A stretch of DNA of 64,000 nt, taken from contig NZ_JHEI01000136.1 of NCBI RefSeq assembly GCF_001273835.1, forward strand, positions 186,001-250,000, written 5' to 3'. A model generated the notes under the pieces. That model ran no database searches. It saw nothing but the letters and a program-made list of their open reading frames with translations, and was not told the DNA's origin. The position numbers and the translations under genes are program-made. Position 1 is the first letter of the stretch. Each line of letters begins with the position of its first letter. Source of the stretch: Leucobacter celer subsp. astrifaciens (GTDB taxonomy: Bacteria; Actinomycetota; Actinomycetes; Actinomycetales; Microbacteriaceae). Of this stretch, positions 51,698-60,172 are shown one piece after another.

Positions 51698-51723
51698 TGG
51701 CACTCGGATTGTTCGAGTGCCAA
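51697..51723. promoter_or_regulatory. CIRCE operator (HrcA binding site)
   Basis: TTGGCACTC (51697-51705), 9 bp, then GAGTGCCAA (51715-51723). This matches the CIRCE consensus TTAGCACTC-N9-GAGTGCTAA with one symmetric substitution in each arm. It overlaps the transcription start, so HrcA can repress its own operon and release it on heat shock. Confidence 0.92.
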
Positions 51724-51738
51724 GTGTGAGGAGGGGCA

Positions 51739-52776
51739 ATGGTATCCGAGCGCAGCCTGGCGGTGCTGCACGCCATCGTCGGCGACTACGTCTCCTCCAA
51801 CGAGCCCGTCGGCTCGAAGGCCATCGTCGATCGGCACAGCTTCGGCGTGTCCGCGGCCACGATCCGCAACGACATGGCGCTGCTCGAGGAGGACGAGCTC
51901 ATCGCGCAGCCCCACACCTCCTCCGGCCGCGTGCCCACCGACAAGGGATACCGGCTCTACGTCGACACCCTCGCCAAGATCCGTCCGCTGTCCAGCGCGC
52001 AGCGCACCGCGATCGAGCGCTTCCTGGGGGAGTCGACCGATCTCGACGACGTGATGGCGCGCACGGTGCGCCTGCTCGCCCAGCTCACCAACCAGGTGGC
52101 CGTGGCCCAGTACCCCTCCCTGCGCCGCACGGTGGTGCGCCACATCGATCTCGTCGCCATCGGCGAGGACCGGGTGCTGTGCGTGCTGATCCTCGGCAGC
52201 GGCGTCGTCGAGCAGCAGGTCGCCTGGCTGCCGGCCTCTCGGGTCACGGAGGCCTGGGTGCACGGACTCCGCGAGCAGATCGCCGCAGCGGCCGTGGGCG
52301 CCGACCTCGAGACCGCGGTATCCGCGGTCGCCGAGCTCGAAGCGCGCGCCGAGACGGAGGCGCGGCCCGGCGAGGCCGACCTGGTGCGCCGGGTGCTCGA
52401 GGTGGTGCGCAATCAGCTGCAGGCCAACCGCAACGACCGCATCGCCGTGGCGGGAGCCGCCAACATCTCCCGCCCGGGAGAATTCGGCGTGGCGCTGCCC
52501 GCGGTGCTCGAGGTGATCGAGGAGCAGGTCACCCTGCTGCGACTCTTCGACGAGCTGGTGCAGGACGGCCGGGAGGTCGCCGCCTCGATCGGTCGCGAGA
52601 ACGAGGTGTACGGTCTCTCGTCCACCTCCGTGATCGTCTCCAACTACGAGCAGGAGGGCGCCTCCGTCTCGAAGCTCGGCGTACTCGGCCCGCTGCGCAT
52701 GGACTACGCCGCGAACATCTCCGCGGTGCGCGCCGTCGCCCGCTATCTCAACCGACTGCTGGACGAGGATCAGTAA
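51739..52776 (+). CDS. hrcA: heat-inducible transcriptional repressor HrcA
   Basis: 345 residues. An N-terminal winged helix (ERSLAVLHAIVGDYVSSNEP, KAIVDRHSFGVSAATIRNDM) and dimerising C-terminal domains (LGVLGPLRMDYAANISAVRA). Represses heat-shock genes through CIRCE, which lies 16 bp upstream. The ATG has GGAGG about 6 nt upstream. First gene of the hrcA-dnaJ-rsmE operon. Confidence 0.96.
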   Translation: MVSERSLAVLHAIVGDYVSSNEPVGSKAIVDRHSFGVSAATIRNDMALLEEDELIAQPHTSSGRVPTDKGYRLYVDTLAKIRPLSSAQRTAIERFLGESTDLDDVMARTVRLLAQLTNQVAVAQYPSLRRTVVRHIDLVAIGEDRVLCVLILGSGVVEQQVAWLPASRVTEAWVHGLREQIAAAAVGADLETAVSAVAELEARAETEARPGEADLVRRVLEVVRNQLQANRNDRIAVAGAANISRPGEFGVALPAVLEVIEEQVTLLRLFDELVQDGREVAASIGRENEVYGLSSTSVIVSNYEQEGASVSKLGVLGPLRMDYAANISAVRAVARYLNRLLDEDQ

Positions 52777-52835
52777 CCCGATCCCCGTCCGTCGAATCGT
52801 TCATCACCACACCCCACCCCTGAGGAGCTGACACA

Positions 52836-53939
52836 GTGGCCGACCACTACGAGACCCTCGGCGTGTCCCGCGAGGCGACGCCCGAAGAGATCAAGAAGGC
52901 CTATCGGCGGCTCGCGCGCGAGCTGCACCCCGATGTGAACCCCAGCGAGGACGCCGCAGAGCGCTTCAAGAGCGTCACGCACGCGTACGACGTGCTGAGC
53001 GATCCCGAGCAGCGCCAGCGCTACGACCTGGGCGGCGGGCAGGCCGGCATGGGCGGGTTCGGCGACATCTTCGAGACCTTCTTCGGCGGCGGCGGCTTCG
53101 GCGGTGCGGGTCAGCGCGGCCCGCGCCCCCGGGCCGAGCGCGGCGACGACGCGATGATCCGCGTGGACGTGTCGCTCGAGGAGGTCATCTTCGGCGCCCA
53201 GCGCGACGTGACCGTCAACACCGCGGTGCTCTGCGGCGTCTGCCAGGGCAGCTGCTGCCAGCCGGGCACCCACCCCGTCACCTGCGACGTCTGCGGCGGC
53301 CAGGGCCAGGTGCAGCGGCAGGTGCGCTCGCTCTTCGGCAACGTGGTGACGATGCACCCCTGCGGCAGCTGCCAGGGCTACGGCACCGTCATCGAGCATC
53401 CGTGCGTGGAGTGCGCGGGCAAGGGGCGCGTGCGCGAGCGGCGCACGATCCCGGTCGACATCCCCTCCGGTATCGACACCGGCACCCGCATGCAGATGCG
53501 CGGCGGCGGCGAGGTGGGACCGGGCGGCGGGCCCAACGGGGATCTCTTCATCGAGTTCCGCGTGATGCACCACGACATCTTCAGCCGCGACGGCAACGAC
53601 CTGCTCTGCACCATGCAGCTTTCGATGACCGACGCCATTCTCGGCGCCGAGGCGAAGCTCGCCGCGCTCGACGGCGAGGCGGCGGTGACGATCGAGCCCG
53701 GCACCCAGTCGGGCGACGTGCTCACGGTGCGCGGTCGCGGCATCCAGGGCCTGCGCAGCACGACCCGCGGGGATCTGAAGATCGCGGTGCAGGTGGCCAC
53801 GCCCACCAAGCTCTCGAGCCGGGAGAAGGATCTCGTGCGCCAGCTCGCCTCGCTGCGCAAAGACGAACCGCCGCATCTCGGGGAGTTCCAGCAGGGCTTC
53901 TTCGGCAAGATCCGAGACCGCTTCTTCCGCCAGGGCTGA
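52836..53939 (+). CDS. dnaJ: molecular chaperone DnaJ (DnaJ2 type)
   Basis: 367 residues. J domain with HPD at 31-33, a Gly/Phe-rich stretch ([20 protein letters not shown]), a zinc-finger region and the C-terminal substrate domains. The cysteine motifs are [32 protein letters not shown] and [10 protein letters not shown]; the first has C in place of the last G of CxxCxGxG but keeps both zinc ligands. Works with DnaK and GrpE encoded elsewhere. GTG at 52836 with GAGGAG 8 nt upstream. Linked to hrcA, as in other actinobacteria. Confidence 0.94.
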   Translation: MADHYETLGVSREATPEEIKKAYRRLARELHPDVNPSEDAAERFKSVTHAYDVLSDPEQRQRYDLGGGQAGMGGFGDIFETFFGGGGFGGAGQRGPRPRAERGDDAMIRVDVSLEEVIFGAQRDVTVNTAVLCGVCQGSCCQPGTHPVTCDVCGGQGQVQRQVRSLFGNVVTMHPCGSCQGYGTVIEHPCVECAGKGRVRERRTIPVDIPSGIDTGTRMQMRGGGEVGPGGGPNGDLFIEFRVMHHDIFSRDGNDLLCTMQLSMTDAILGAEAKLAALDGEAAVTIEPGTQSGDVLTVRGRGIQGLRSTTRGDLKIAVQVATPTKLSSREKDLVRQLASLRKDEPPHLGEFQQGFFGKIRDRFFRQG

Positions 53940-53943
53940 GCCC

Positions 53944-54720
53944 GTGGCCAACCTCTACTACCGCGAGGAACTCGCCGCCGACGCCTTCGCGGAGGGCGCA
54001 CTCGTCGAGGTGACCGGTGACGAGGCGCGCCACGCCGTGCGGGTGAGCCGGCTTCGCGCGGGGGAGCGGATCCTCGTGGGCAACGGCGCGGGCGTCCTCG
54101 GCGACGGGGTCGTCGAGGCGATCGCGAAGGATCGCTTCGCCGTGCGCGTCGAGACCGTGCGGCACGAGCCCGAGCCCGAGGTGCGCATCGTGCTCGTGCA
54201 GGCGCTCGCGAAGGGCGACCGCGACGAGCGCGCCGTGGAGCAGGCGACCGAGTTCGGCGTCGACGCGGTCGTGCCGTGGGAAGCCTCGCGCTCGGTATCG
54301 CGATGGGGCGGTGCGGGCGGATCGGGTGGAGCGGAGAAAGCTGCGAAGGGCGTCGCGAAGTGGGCCCGCATCGCGCGCGAGGCCTCGAAGCAGTCGCTGC
54401 GGGCGCGGATTCCCGAGGTGCGGGATCCGGTGCGGCTCGCCGCGATCTGCGGTGCGGCCGCGAGCGACGGCGTCGAGGTGATCGCACTGCACCCGCGCAG
54501 CGGGGAGCGGCTCTCGGGGTGGGCGGCGAGCGACGCCGCGCGGGCGGCGCGCGAGATCATGATCGTCGTGGGGCCCGAGGGCGGTTTCGCCGATGACGAG
54601 CTCGATGCGCTCGAGGCGGCCGGTGCGCACCCGCTGGTGCTGGGCGACACGGTGCTGCGCACCTCCTCCGCCGGCCCCGCGGCCCTCGCGGTGCTCGGCG
54701 CGGCTCTCGGCCGCTGGTAG
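53944..54720 (+). CDS. rsmE: 16S rRNA (uracil-1498-N3)-methyltransferase RsmE
   Basis: 258 residues. PUA-like N-terminus (MANLYYREELAADAFAEGAL with HAVRVSRLRAGERI) and a SPOUT methyltransferase domain: ALAKGDRDERAVEQATEFGV, ARIAREASKQSLRARIPEV, MIVVGPEGGFADDELDALE and LVLGDTVLRTSSAGPAALAV. Makes m3U1498 in 16S rRNA. GTG start 4 nt after dnaJ, so it is the third gene of the heat-shock operon. A short Gly/Ser insertion (GGAGGSGGAEK) lies near residue 123. Confidence 0.94.
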   Translation: MANLYYREELAADAFAEGALVEVTGDEARHAVRVSRLRAGERILVGNGAGVLGDGVVEAIAKDRFAVRVETVRHEPEPEVRIVLVQALAKGDRDERAVEQATEFGVDAVVPWEASRSVSRWGGAGGSGGAEKAAKGVAKWARIAREASKQSLRARIPEVRDPVRLAAICGAAASDGVEVIALHPRSGERLSGWAASDAARAAREIMIVVGPEGGFADDELDALEAAGAHPLVLGDTVLRTSSAGPAALAVLGAALGRW

Positions 54721-54732
54721 CCGGCCGCTGAC

Positions 54733-54792
54733 GGGTCAACCGTCGCCGGGTCCGCCGTCGCCGGGTCAGCCGTCGCCGGGTCAGCCCTCGAG
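54733..54792. repeat. 15-bp tandem repeat, four units
   Basis: Units GGGTCARCCGTCGCC at 54733-54747, 54748-54762, 54763-54777 and a divergent 54778-54792. They fill the gap after rsmE and run into the stop codon end of the next, minus-strand gene. Confidence 0.85.
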
Positions 54793-55449
54793 CGGGGCTC
54801 GGCACTGCACGCCCTCGCACGGCAGCTTCGGGTGGCGCGGCACGAGGCCCTCCGGCGGGGTCAGCAGCTGCTCAGCCCGCACCGGGTCGACGAGCTGAAC
54901 GCCCATCGTCGTCATGATGCTGCGCGACACCTGGCAGAGCGGGTCGTACGGGGGCTGCTCGTAGTCGAAGGCGCGCAGCCCCTCCGGTGAGAATCGCTGC
55001 TCGAGCTCCTGCAGGGCCGGGAGGTCCGAGGGCGTATCGTCCGCCTCTGCGGCGGCCGGCGGGTGCTTCTGCGCCGCCGACACCGTCGCCGACTCGATGA
55101 CGGGGAGCGCGACGGGCGCGAGCCTCGGGCCGCGCACGACGAGGTCGTAGGTGATACCCGGGATGAGGGCGAGATCCCTGCCCGTATCGTTCGTGCACTC
55201 GACGGTCTTGCGGGAGATGAAGGCGCCGCAGTCGCTGAACTGCTTCGGGGTGATGACGCGCCGCTCCCGCAGCGCCGTCTTCTCGATCGTGCACGACACG
55301 ATGGTCTCCGCGGGGAACAGCGGGCTCGCGAGCGGGATGCCGATGACCACGAGCAGCGCGATGAGGGGCAGCGCGATCGTCGCCCAGATGACGCGTCCAC
55401 GACGGCGACGCGCGGGCCGCGCCCGTTCTGCCTCGAGGTCGTGGCTCAC
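54781..55449 (-). CDS. hypothetical membrane-anchored protein
   Basis: 222 residues, no family recognised. A basic, Arg-rich N-terminus ([20 protein letters not shown]) leads to a single membrane helix at about 19-42, so the rest is likely outside the cell. The outer part has five cysteines (VSCTIEK, SDCGAF, VECTND, PLCQVS, LPCEGVQCRAP gives two more), which could form disulfides. GTG at 55449 is chosen because the basic-hydrophobic start fits an anchor; an ATG upstream would overlap the HIT promoter. Convergent with rsmE. Confidence 0.65.
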   Translation of the reverse strand: MSHDLEAERARPARRRRGRVIWATIALPLIALLVVIGIPLASPLFPAETIVSCTIEKTALRERRVITPKQFSDCGAFISRKTVECTNDTGRDLALIPGITYDLVVRGPRLAPVALPVIESATVSAAQKHPPAAAEADDTPSDLPALQELEQRFSPEGLRAFDYEQPPYDPLCQVSRSIMTTMGVQLVDPVRAEQLLTPPEGLVPRHPKLPCEGVQCRAPLEG

Positions 55450-55537
55450 GGCACCATTCTGGCAGAGCGGGGGCCCGCGCAGGCGGAACGAGGGCCGGGC
55501 GACCCCGGCCGAGACGACAGCCCATCGGACAGGACAG

Positions 55538-55543
55538 TACACT
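55538..55543 (+). promoter_or_regulatory. -10 box for leaderless HIT-phoH operon transcript
   Basis: TACACT, 7 nt before the ATG at 55551. No ribosome site precedes the start. Confidence 0.6.
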
Positions 55544-55550
55544 TGATCCC

Positions 55551-55901
55551 ATGGCAGAAGAGACGGTGTTCGGCAAGATCGTGTCCGGCGAGATCCCGGT
55601 CGAGATCCTCGCGGAGACCGACCGCGTCATCGCGTTCCCCGATATCAGCCCGCAGGCGCCGGTCCACTTCCTCGTGATCCCGAAGTCGACGGCCTACGCA
55701 GACGTGACGGAGCTCGCCGCGGGCGACCCCGAGACGCTCGCCGAGATGGTGGCCGTCGCCAAGCGGTTGGCGGGTGAACTCGCCAACGGCGAGTTCCGTC
55801 TCATCTTCAACAACGGTGCGAGTGCGGGGCAGACCGTGTTCCACGTGCACGCGCACGTGCTCGCCGGCGAGCTCGAGGAGCGGTCGCTCGTTGGATCCTG
55901 A
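55551..55901 (+). CDS. HIT family (histidine triad) nucleotide-binding protein
   Basis: 116 residues, Hint branch. The triad HVHAHV places H98, H100 and H102, with NNGASAGQTVFH upstream and VHFLVIPKSTAYADV. Hydrolyses nucleoside phosphoramidates in related enzymes. Leads an operon of RNA-related genes: phoH overlaps its end by 11 nt, followed by ybeY, the CNNM protein and era. Confidence 0.94.
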   Translation: MAEETVFGKIVSGEIPVEILAETDRVIAFPDISPQAPVHFLVIPKSTAYADVTELAAGDPETLAEMVAVAKRLAGELANGEFRLIFNNGASAGQTVFHVHAHVLAGELEERSLVGS

Positions 55902-56934
55902 AGAGGAACTCCCGGTCACGACCGAGGACGGTGCGGCCGACGGACCCGAGCTGCAGCGCACCGTGCTGCTGACCGGGGTCGACCTGGCCTCCTTCCTCGG
56001 TCACCGGGATCAGCTGATCGCCGACCTGGAGGCGCAGCACCCGCGGGTCGTCTTCCACGCTCGGGATCAGGTGCTCACGATGAGCGGCCCGGCCCCGGCC
56101 GTGCGCACCGCCGAGACGGTGGTGCAGGAGATCCTGCAGCTCGCACGACTCAGCGGCGCCGTGTCGCGCCGCGATGTGAAAGAGGTCACCCGCATGGTGC
56201 ACGAGGGTAACGGGCCCACGGCCGCTCAGGTGCTCAGCGAGCCGATCCTCACGGTGCGCGGACACGCCGTCCGCCCCCAGACCCGGGGGCAGCGGGCGTA
56301 CGTCGACGCGATCGACAAGCACACGATCGTGTTCGGGATCGGGCCTGCCGGCACCGGCAAGACCTACCTCGCCATGGCGAAGGCCGTGCAGGCGCTGCAG
56401 CGCCGCGAGGTGGCGAAGATCATCCTGACCCGCCCCGCGGTCGAGGCCGGCGAGCGGCTCGGCTACCTGCCCGGCTCGCTCGAGGACAAGATCGACCCGT
56501 ACCTGCGGCCGCTCTTCGACGCGATCGGTTCAATGATGGATCCCGACGTCGTTCCGAAGCTGCTGGCGAGCGGCACGATCGAGGTGGCGCCGCTGGCCTA
56601 CATGCGCGGCCGCACGCTCAACGAGTCGTTCGTGATCCTCGACGAGGCGCAGAACACCACCCCCGAGCAGATGAAGATGTTCCTGACCCGTCTCGGGTAC
56701 GGCTCCAAGATGGTGGTGACCGGCGACATCACGCAGGTCGACCTGCCGATCGCCGCGAGCGGCCTGCGCGTGGTGAACCGCATTCTGCGCGGCGTCGACG
56801 ACATCCACTTCGCCGAGCTCGGCTCCGACGACATCGTGCGGCACAATCTCGTCAGCCGTATCGTCGACGCGTATTCGGCCCACGATCAGGCGGAGCGCGA
56901 GCGCTCCGCGCAGCAGAAGGGAGACGCCCGGTGA
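55891..56934 (+). CDS. phoH: PhoH family protein
   Basis: 347 residues. The PhoH ATPase core has GIGPAGTGKTYLAMAKAVQA near 149-168, LTRPAVEAGERLGYLPGSLE, FVILDEAQNTTPEQMKMFLT and VTGDITQVDLP. An N-terminal KH-like part covers about 25-80. PhoH proteins neighbouring YbeY are thought to be RNA helicase or nuclease partners. The best start is TTG at 55891, with GAGGAG 11 nt upstream inside the HIT gene; homology begins shortly after. The stop overlaps ybeY by 4 nt. Confidence 0.93.
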   Translation: MDPEEELPVTTEDGAADGPELQRTVLLTGVDLASFLGHRDQLIADLEAQHPRVVFHARDQVLTMSGPAPAVRTAETVVQEILQLARLSGAVSRRDVKEVTRMVHEGNGPTAAQVLSEPILTVRGHAVRPQTRGQRAYVDAIDKHTIVFGIGPAGTGKTYLAMAKAVQALQRREVAKIILTRPAVEAGERLGYLPGSLEDKIDPYLRPLFDAIGSMMDPDVVPKLLASGTIEVAPLAYMRGRTLNESFVILDEAQNTTPEQMKMFLTRLGYGSKMVVTGDITQVDLPIAASGLRVVNRILRGVDDIHFAELGSDDIVRHNLVSRIVDAYSAHDQAERERSAQQKGDAR

Positions 56935-57392
56935 GCGTCGAGATCAACAACGAGGCCGGCGTCGAGTTCGAGGAGGCACGGCTGCAGCGCCTGGCGGCGT
57001 TCGTGCTCGAGTCGCTGCACGTGCACCCCGACACCGAGCTGGGTGTGGTGCTGGTCGACGAGGCCGCGATCGAGCAGCTGCACGTGCAGTGGATGGACGA
57101 GCCCGGCCCCACCGATGTGCTGAGCTTCCCGATGGACGAGCTGCGTCCGGGGCGCGTCGACGCGCAGACGCCGGCGGGCCTGCTCGGCGACGTGGTGATC
57201 TGCCCGCAGGTGGCCGAGATCCAGGCCGAGGCCGCCGGGCACGACCTCGCGCAGGAGATGTCGGTGCTGCTGACCCACGGCATGCTGCACCTGCTCGGCT
57301 TCGACCATGCCACCCCCGATGAGGAGGCCGAGATGTTCGGCCTCCAGCGCGACCTGCTGCTCGCCTTCGCGATGCACGAGCGATCTCGATGA
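56931..57392 (+). CDS. ybeY: rRNA maturation endoribonuclease YbeY
   Basis: 153 residues. Zinc site LTHGMLHLLGFDHATPDEEA, the HxxxHxxxxxH motif of the UPF0054 family, with WMDEPGPTDVLSFPMDE upstream. Needed for 16S rRNA 3' end maturation and 70S quality control. Start overlaps phoH, end overlaps the CNNM gene, both by 4 nt. Confidence 0.95.
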   Translation: MSVEINNEAGVEFEEARLQRLAAFVLESLHVHPDTELGVVLVDEAAIEQLHVQWMDEPGPTDVLSFPMDELRPGRVDAQTPAGLLGDVVICPQVAEIQAEAAGHDLAQEMSVLLTHGMLHLLGFDHATPDEEAEMFGLQRDLLLAFAMHERSR

Positions 57393-58675
57393 CCCTCGGC
57401 CTCGCCCTGCTGCTGCTCGCGGCGGCCGTCGCGCTGATGGCGGTGGGCGGCCTCCTCGCCGCGACCGATGCCGCGCTCGGCGTCCGATCCCGCGCCGAGC
57501 TGCTGGCCCTCGCCGACGAGTCTCCGCGCACCGGCCGCGCCATCCGCGCCATCGCGGAGGACGAGCCGGCGCATCTGAACGCGCTGAGCTTCGCGCGCGT
57601 GTTCGCCGAGACCCTCTCGGCCGTGCTCATCACCCTCGTGGTGGCCTACTCGCTGCATGCGCTCTGGCTCGAGCTCGTGCTCGCGACGCTCGTGATGACG
57701 GCCACCACGTTCGTGCTCGTGGGTTCGAGCCCGCGCACCGTGGGCCTGCACCGGCCCGACGGCGTGATCCGCTTCGCAGCGCCGACGGTGCGCGGGATCC
57801 GCGTGCTGCTCGGTCCTATCGCCATCGGGCTCACCCGCTTCGGCGACCGGGTGACTCCGGGACGGGGTTCGGCCCGCATCCGCGACGAGCAGCAGCTGCT
57901 CTCGATGGTGGATCAGGCCGCGGAGCAGGCGCTGCTCGAGGACGACGACCGCGAGTACATCCACTCGCTGGTGGAGTTCGGCGACACGCTCGTGCGCGAG
58001 GTGATGGTGCCGCGCATCGACATGATCACGGTCTCGAGCGAGGACACCGTGCGCGACGCGCTCGAGCAGCTCCTCGCCGCGAGGCACTCGCGCATCCCCG
58101 TGATCGCCGGCGAGGTCGACGACATCGCCGGCATCGCCTACCTGCGCGACGCGAGCGGCTTCCTGCTGCGCCGTCCCGAGGAGTCGGGGACCGCGCCGGT
58201 GACCCGCATCATGAAGCCCGCGGTGTTCGTGCCCGAGCTGCAGCGCGCCGACGAACTGCTGCGCCAGATGCAGCGGGACTCGAACCACCTGGCGCTCGTC
58301 GTGGACGAGTACGGCGGGATCTCGGGGCTGGTGACGCTCGAGGACCTGATCGAGGAGCTGCTGGGCGACATCTCGGACGAGCACGATCGCGAGGTGCCCG
58401 AGGTCCAGCTGCAGGAGGACGGGTCGTTCCTCGTGAACGCCAGACTCTCGGCCGAGCGGTTGGGCGAGCTGTTCGAACTGGAGCTGGACGACGACGAGGT
58501 CGACAGCGTCGGCGGGCTCGTCGCGAAGCATCTCGGGCGCCTGCCGGTGACCGGGGATACCGTGGTGGTGGCGGGTATCGAGCTGACCGCAGCCGATATG
58601 GAGCGGAAGCGGCAGCGGCTGCTCTCCGTCGAGGCGCGGTGGATCGGGAGATCCGACGAGGAGGACGAAGCATGA
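57389..58675 (+). CDS. CNNM/HlyC-CorC family protein (DUF21, CBS pair, CorC domain)
   Basis: 428 residues. N-terminal membrane domain of the DUF21/CNNM type (3-4 helices in residues 1-135), a CBS pair (about 195-325, including VMVPRIDMITVSSEDTVRDA and LALVVDEYGGISGLVTLEDL) and a C-terminal CorC/HlyC domain (SFLVNARLSAERLGELFEL). CNNM proteins transport or sense magnesium. The gene is fixed between ybeY and era in many Gram-positives, where a role in ribosome maturation under low magnesium is possible. Start and end overlap its neighbours by 4 nt. Confidence 0.9.
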   Translation: MTLGLALLLLAAAVALMAVGGLLAATDAALGVRSRAELLALADESPRTGRAIRAIAEDEPAHLNALSFARVFAETLSAVLITLVVAYSLHALWLELVLATLVMTATTFVLVGSSPRTVGLHRPDGVIRFAAPTVRGIRVLLGPIAIGLTRFGDRVTPGRGSARIRDEQQLLSMVDQAAEQALLEDDDREYIHSLVEFGDTLVREVMVPRIDMITVSSEDTVRDALEQLLAARHSRIPVIAGEVDDIAGIAYLRDASGFLLRRPEESGTAPVTRIMKPAVFVPELQRADELLRQMQRDSNHLALVVDEYGGISGLVTLEDLIEELLGDISDEHDREVPEVQLQEDGSFLVNARLSAERLGELFELELDDDEVDSVGGLVAKHLGRLPVTGDTVVVAGIELTAADMERKRQRLLSVEARWIGRSDEEDEA

Positions 58676-59637
58676 ACGAGCAACCGGGCGGGGTTCCGCC
58701 GACTGAGCAGACCGGAGGCGGATCGACATCCTCCGCGGAAGGCTTCCGCGCGGGATTCGTCTCCTTCGTGGGACGACCCAACGTGGGCAAGTCGACGCTC
58801 ACCAACGCGCTCGTGGGCGAGAAGATCGCGATCACGAGCCCGAAGCCGCAGACCACGCGCCGCGCGATCCGCGGCCTCGTGCACCGGCCGGACGGGCAGC
58901 TCATCATCGTCGACACGCCGGGCATCCACCGCCCGCGCACCCTGCTCGGCGAGCGCCTGAACGCGCTCGTGGAGGCGACGCTCGGAGACGTCGACGTCAT
59001 CGGCTTCTGCGTGCCGGCGAACGAGAAGCTCGGGCCGGGCGACCGCTTCATCAACGAGCGCCTCGACGACTTCCCGCGCGCGAAGAAGGTCGCGATCCTC
59101 ACCAGGGTCGATGAGGCCTCGAAGAGCGAGATCATCGACCAGCTCACCCGCCTCGGAACACTGCGTGAGTGGGACGCGGTCGTGCCGATCTCCTCGGTGA
59201 CGAGGGAACAGCTCGATGTGCTGTCCGACGTGCTGCTGGGGCTGATGCCGGCCTCGCCGCCGCTCTACGAGGACGATCGGACCACCGACGAGGGCGAGGA
59301 CGACCGCATCGCGGAGCTGATTCGCGAGGCGGCGCTCGAGGGCGCCCGCGAGGAGCTGCCGCACTCGCTCGCGGCGACCGTGGACGATCGGGAGGAGCGC
59401 GAGAGCGTCGACGGACAACCCGGTCTGCTGGAGATCTACGCCTCGATCTACGTCGAACGCGACAGCCAGAAGGGCATCGTCATCGGCAAGGGCGGCTCGC
59501 GTCTGCGCGACGTGGGCGAGCGCGCGCGGCGCGAGATCGAGGCGCTGCTGGGGCGTCGGGTCTACCTCTCGCTGCGCGTGAAGGTGCTCAAGGAGTGGCA
59601 GCGCGATCCGAAGGCGCTGGGTCGACTGGGCTTCTGA
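58672..59637 (+). CDS. era: GTPase Era
   Basis: 321 residues. G1 GRPNVGKST at 34-42, DTPGIHRPR, ILTRVDEA (G4 with TRVD in place of the usual TKxD), and a C-terminal KH domain (KGIVIGKGGSRLRDVGERAR near 268) that binds the 16S rRNA 3' end. The N-terminus has a short Gly/Pro/Ser-rich extension (residues 1-25). ATG overlaps the CNNM gene by 4 nt. End of the HIT-phoH-ybeY-cnnm-era operon. The TRVD change is conservative; actinobacterial Era proteins vary at this site. Confidence 0.95.
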   Translation: MNEQPGGVPPTEQTGGGSTSSAEGFRAGFVSFVGRPNVGKSTLTNALVGEKIAITSPKPQTTRRAIRGLVHRPDGQLIIVDTPGIHRPRTLLGERLNALVEATLGDVDVIGFCVPANEKLGPGDRFINERLDDFPRAKKVAILTRVDEASKSEIIDQLTRLGTLREWDAVVPISSVTREQLDVLSDVLLGLMPASPPLYEDDRTTDEGEDDRIAELIREAALEGAREELPHSLAATVDDREERESVDGQPGLLEIYASIYVERDSQKGIVIGKGGSRLRDVGERARREIEALLGRRVYLSLRVKVLKEWQRDPKALGRLGF

Positions 59638-59678
59638 CGGGCTGCGGGAGGGGCTTCTGGCGCGACCGGGCCGTCCAC

Positions 59679-59684
59679 TAGGCT
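59679..59684 (+). promoter_or_regulatory. -10 box for leaderless DUF5684 gene
   Basis: TAGGCT, 7 nt before the ATG at 59692. Confidence 0.55.
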
Positions 59685-59691
59685 CGGAACC

Positions 59692-60075
59692 ATGCAGCTC
59701 ACGGAGTACATCACCGATCAGGCGCAGATCACGGCGCTCTCCCAGGACTACGGCATCTTCGCGATCGTCTGGTACGTGATCATCGCGATCGCGCTGTGGC
59801 GGGTGTTCTCGAAGGCGGGCTACCCGGGCATCCTCGCGATCATCCCGATCGTCAACGTGTTCGTCCTCGTGAAGGTCGCCGGCTACTCGGCGTGGATGAC
59901 GCTGCTCTATCTCGTGCCGATCGTCAACATCGTGTTCTCGATCTTCGTCGCGATCCGACTCGGCGAGCGCTTCGGCAAGGGCGGGGCCTTCTCGTTCTTC
60001 CTGCTCTGGCTCTTCTCGGCGATCGGCTACCTGATCCTCGGCTTCGGCAGCGCGCGGTACACGAAGCGGGCGTAG
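59692..60075 (+). CDS. DUF5684 domain-containing membrane protein
   Basis: 127 residues, four hydrophobic segments. FSKAGYPGILAIIPIVNVFV and YLVPIVNIVFSIFVAIRLGE are the repeated 'P-I-x-N' membrane motifs of the DUF5684 family, which resembles the membrane part of some signal-peptidase-associated proteins. Function unknown. Own leaderless-type promoter; followed by the family 1 repeat. Confidence 0.85.
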   Translation: MQLTEYITDQAQITALSQDYGIFAIVWYVIIAIALWRVFSKAGYPGILAIIPIVNVFVLVKVAGYSAWMTLLYLVPIVNIVFSIFVAIRLGERFGKGGAFSFFLLWLFSAIGYLILGFGSARYTKRA

Positions 60076-60101
60076 CGCACACCTCGCCCTCCTCTCCGGC
60101 G

Positions 60102-60158
60102 CGAGATCCCGATTCTTGTCGGATCCGGCTGCCCGGGGCGGCAAAGATCGGGATCTCG
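60102..60158. repeat. dispersed palindromic repeat, family 1, upstream of the DUF559 gene
   Basis: CGAGATCCCGAT (60102-60113) and ATCGGGATCTCG (60147-60158) are perfect 12-bp arms. The adjoining TCTTGTC follows the left arm as in the copy at 60986. Same orientation as that copy. Confidence 0.88.
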
Positions 60159-60172
60159 GGGACGTTGCGGCG

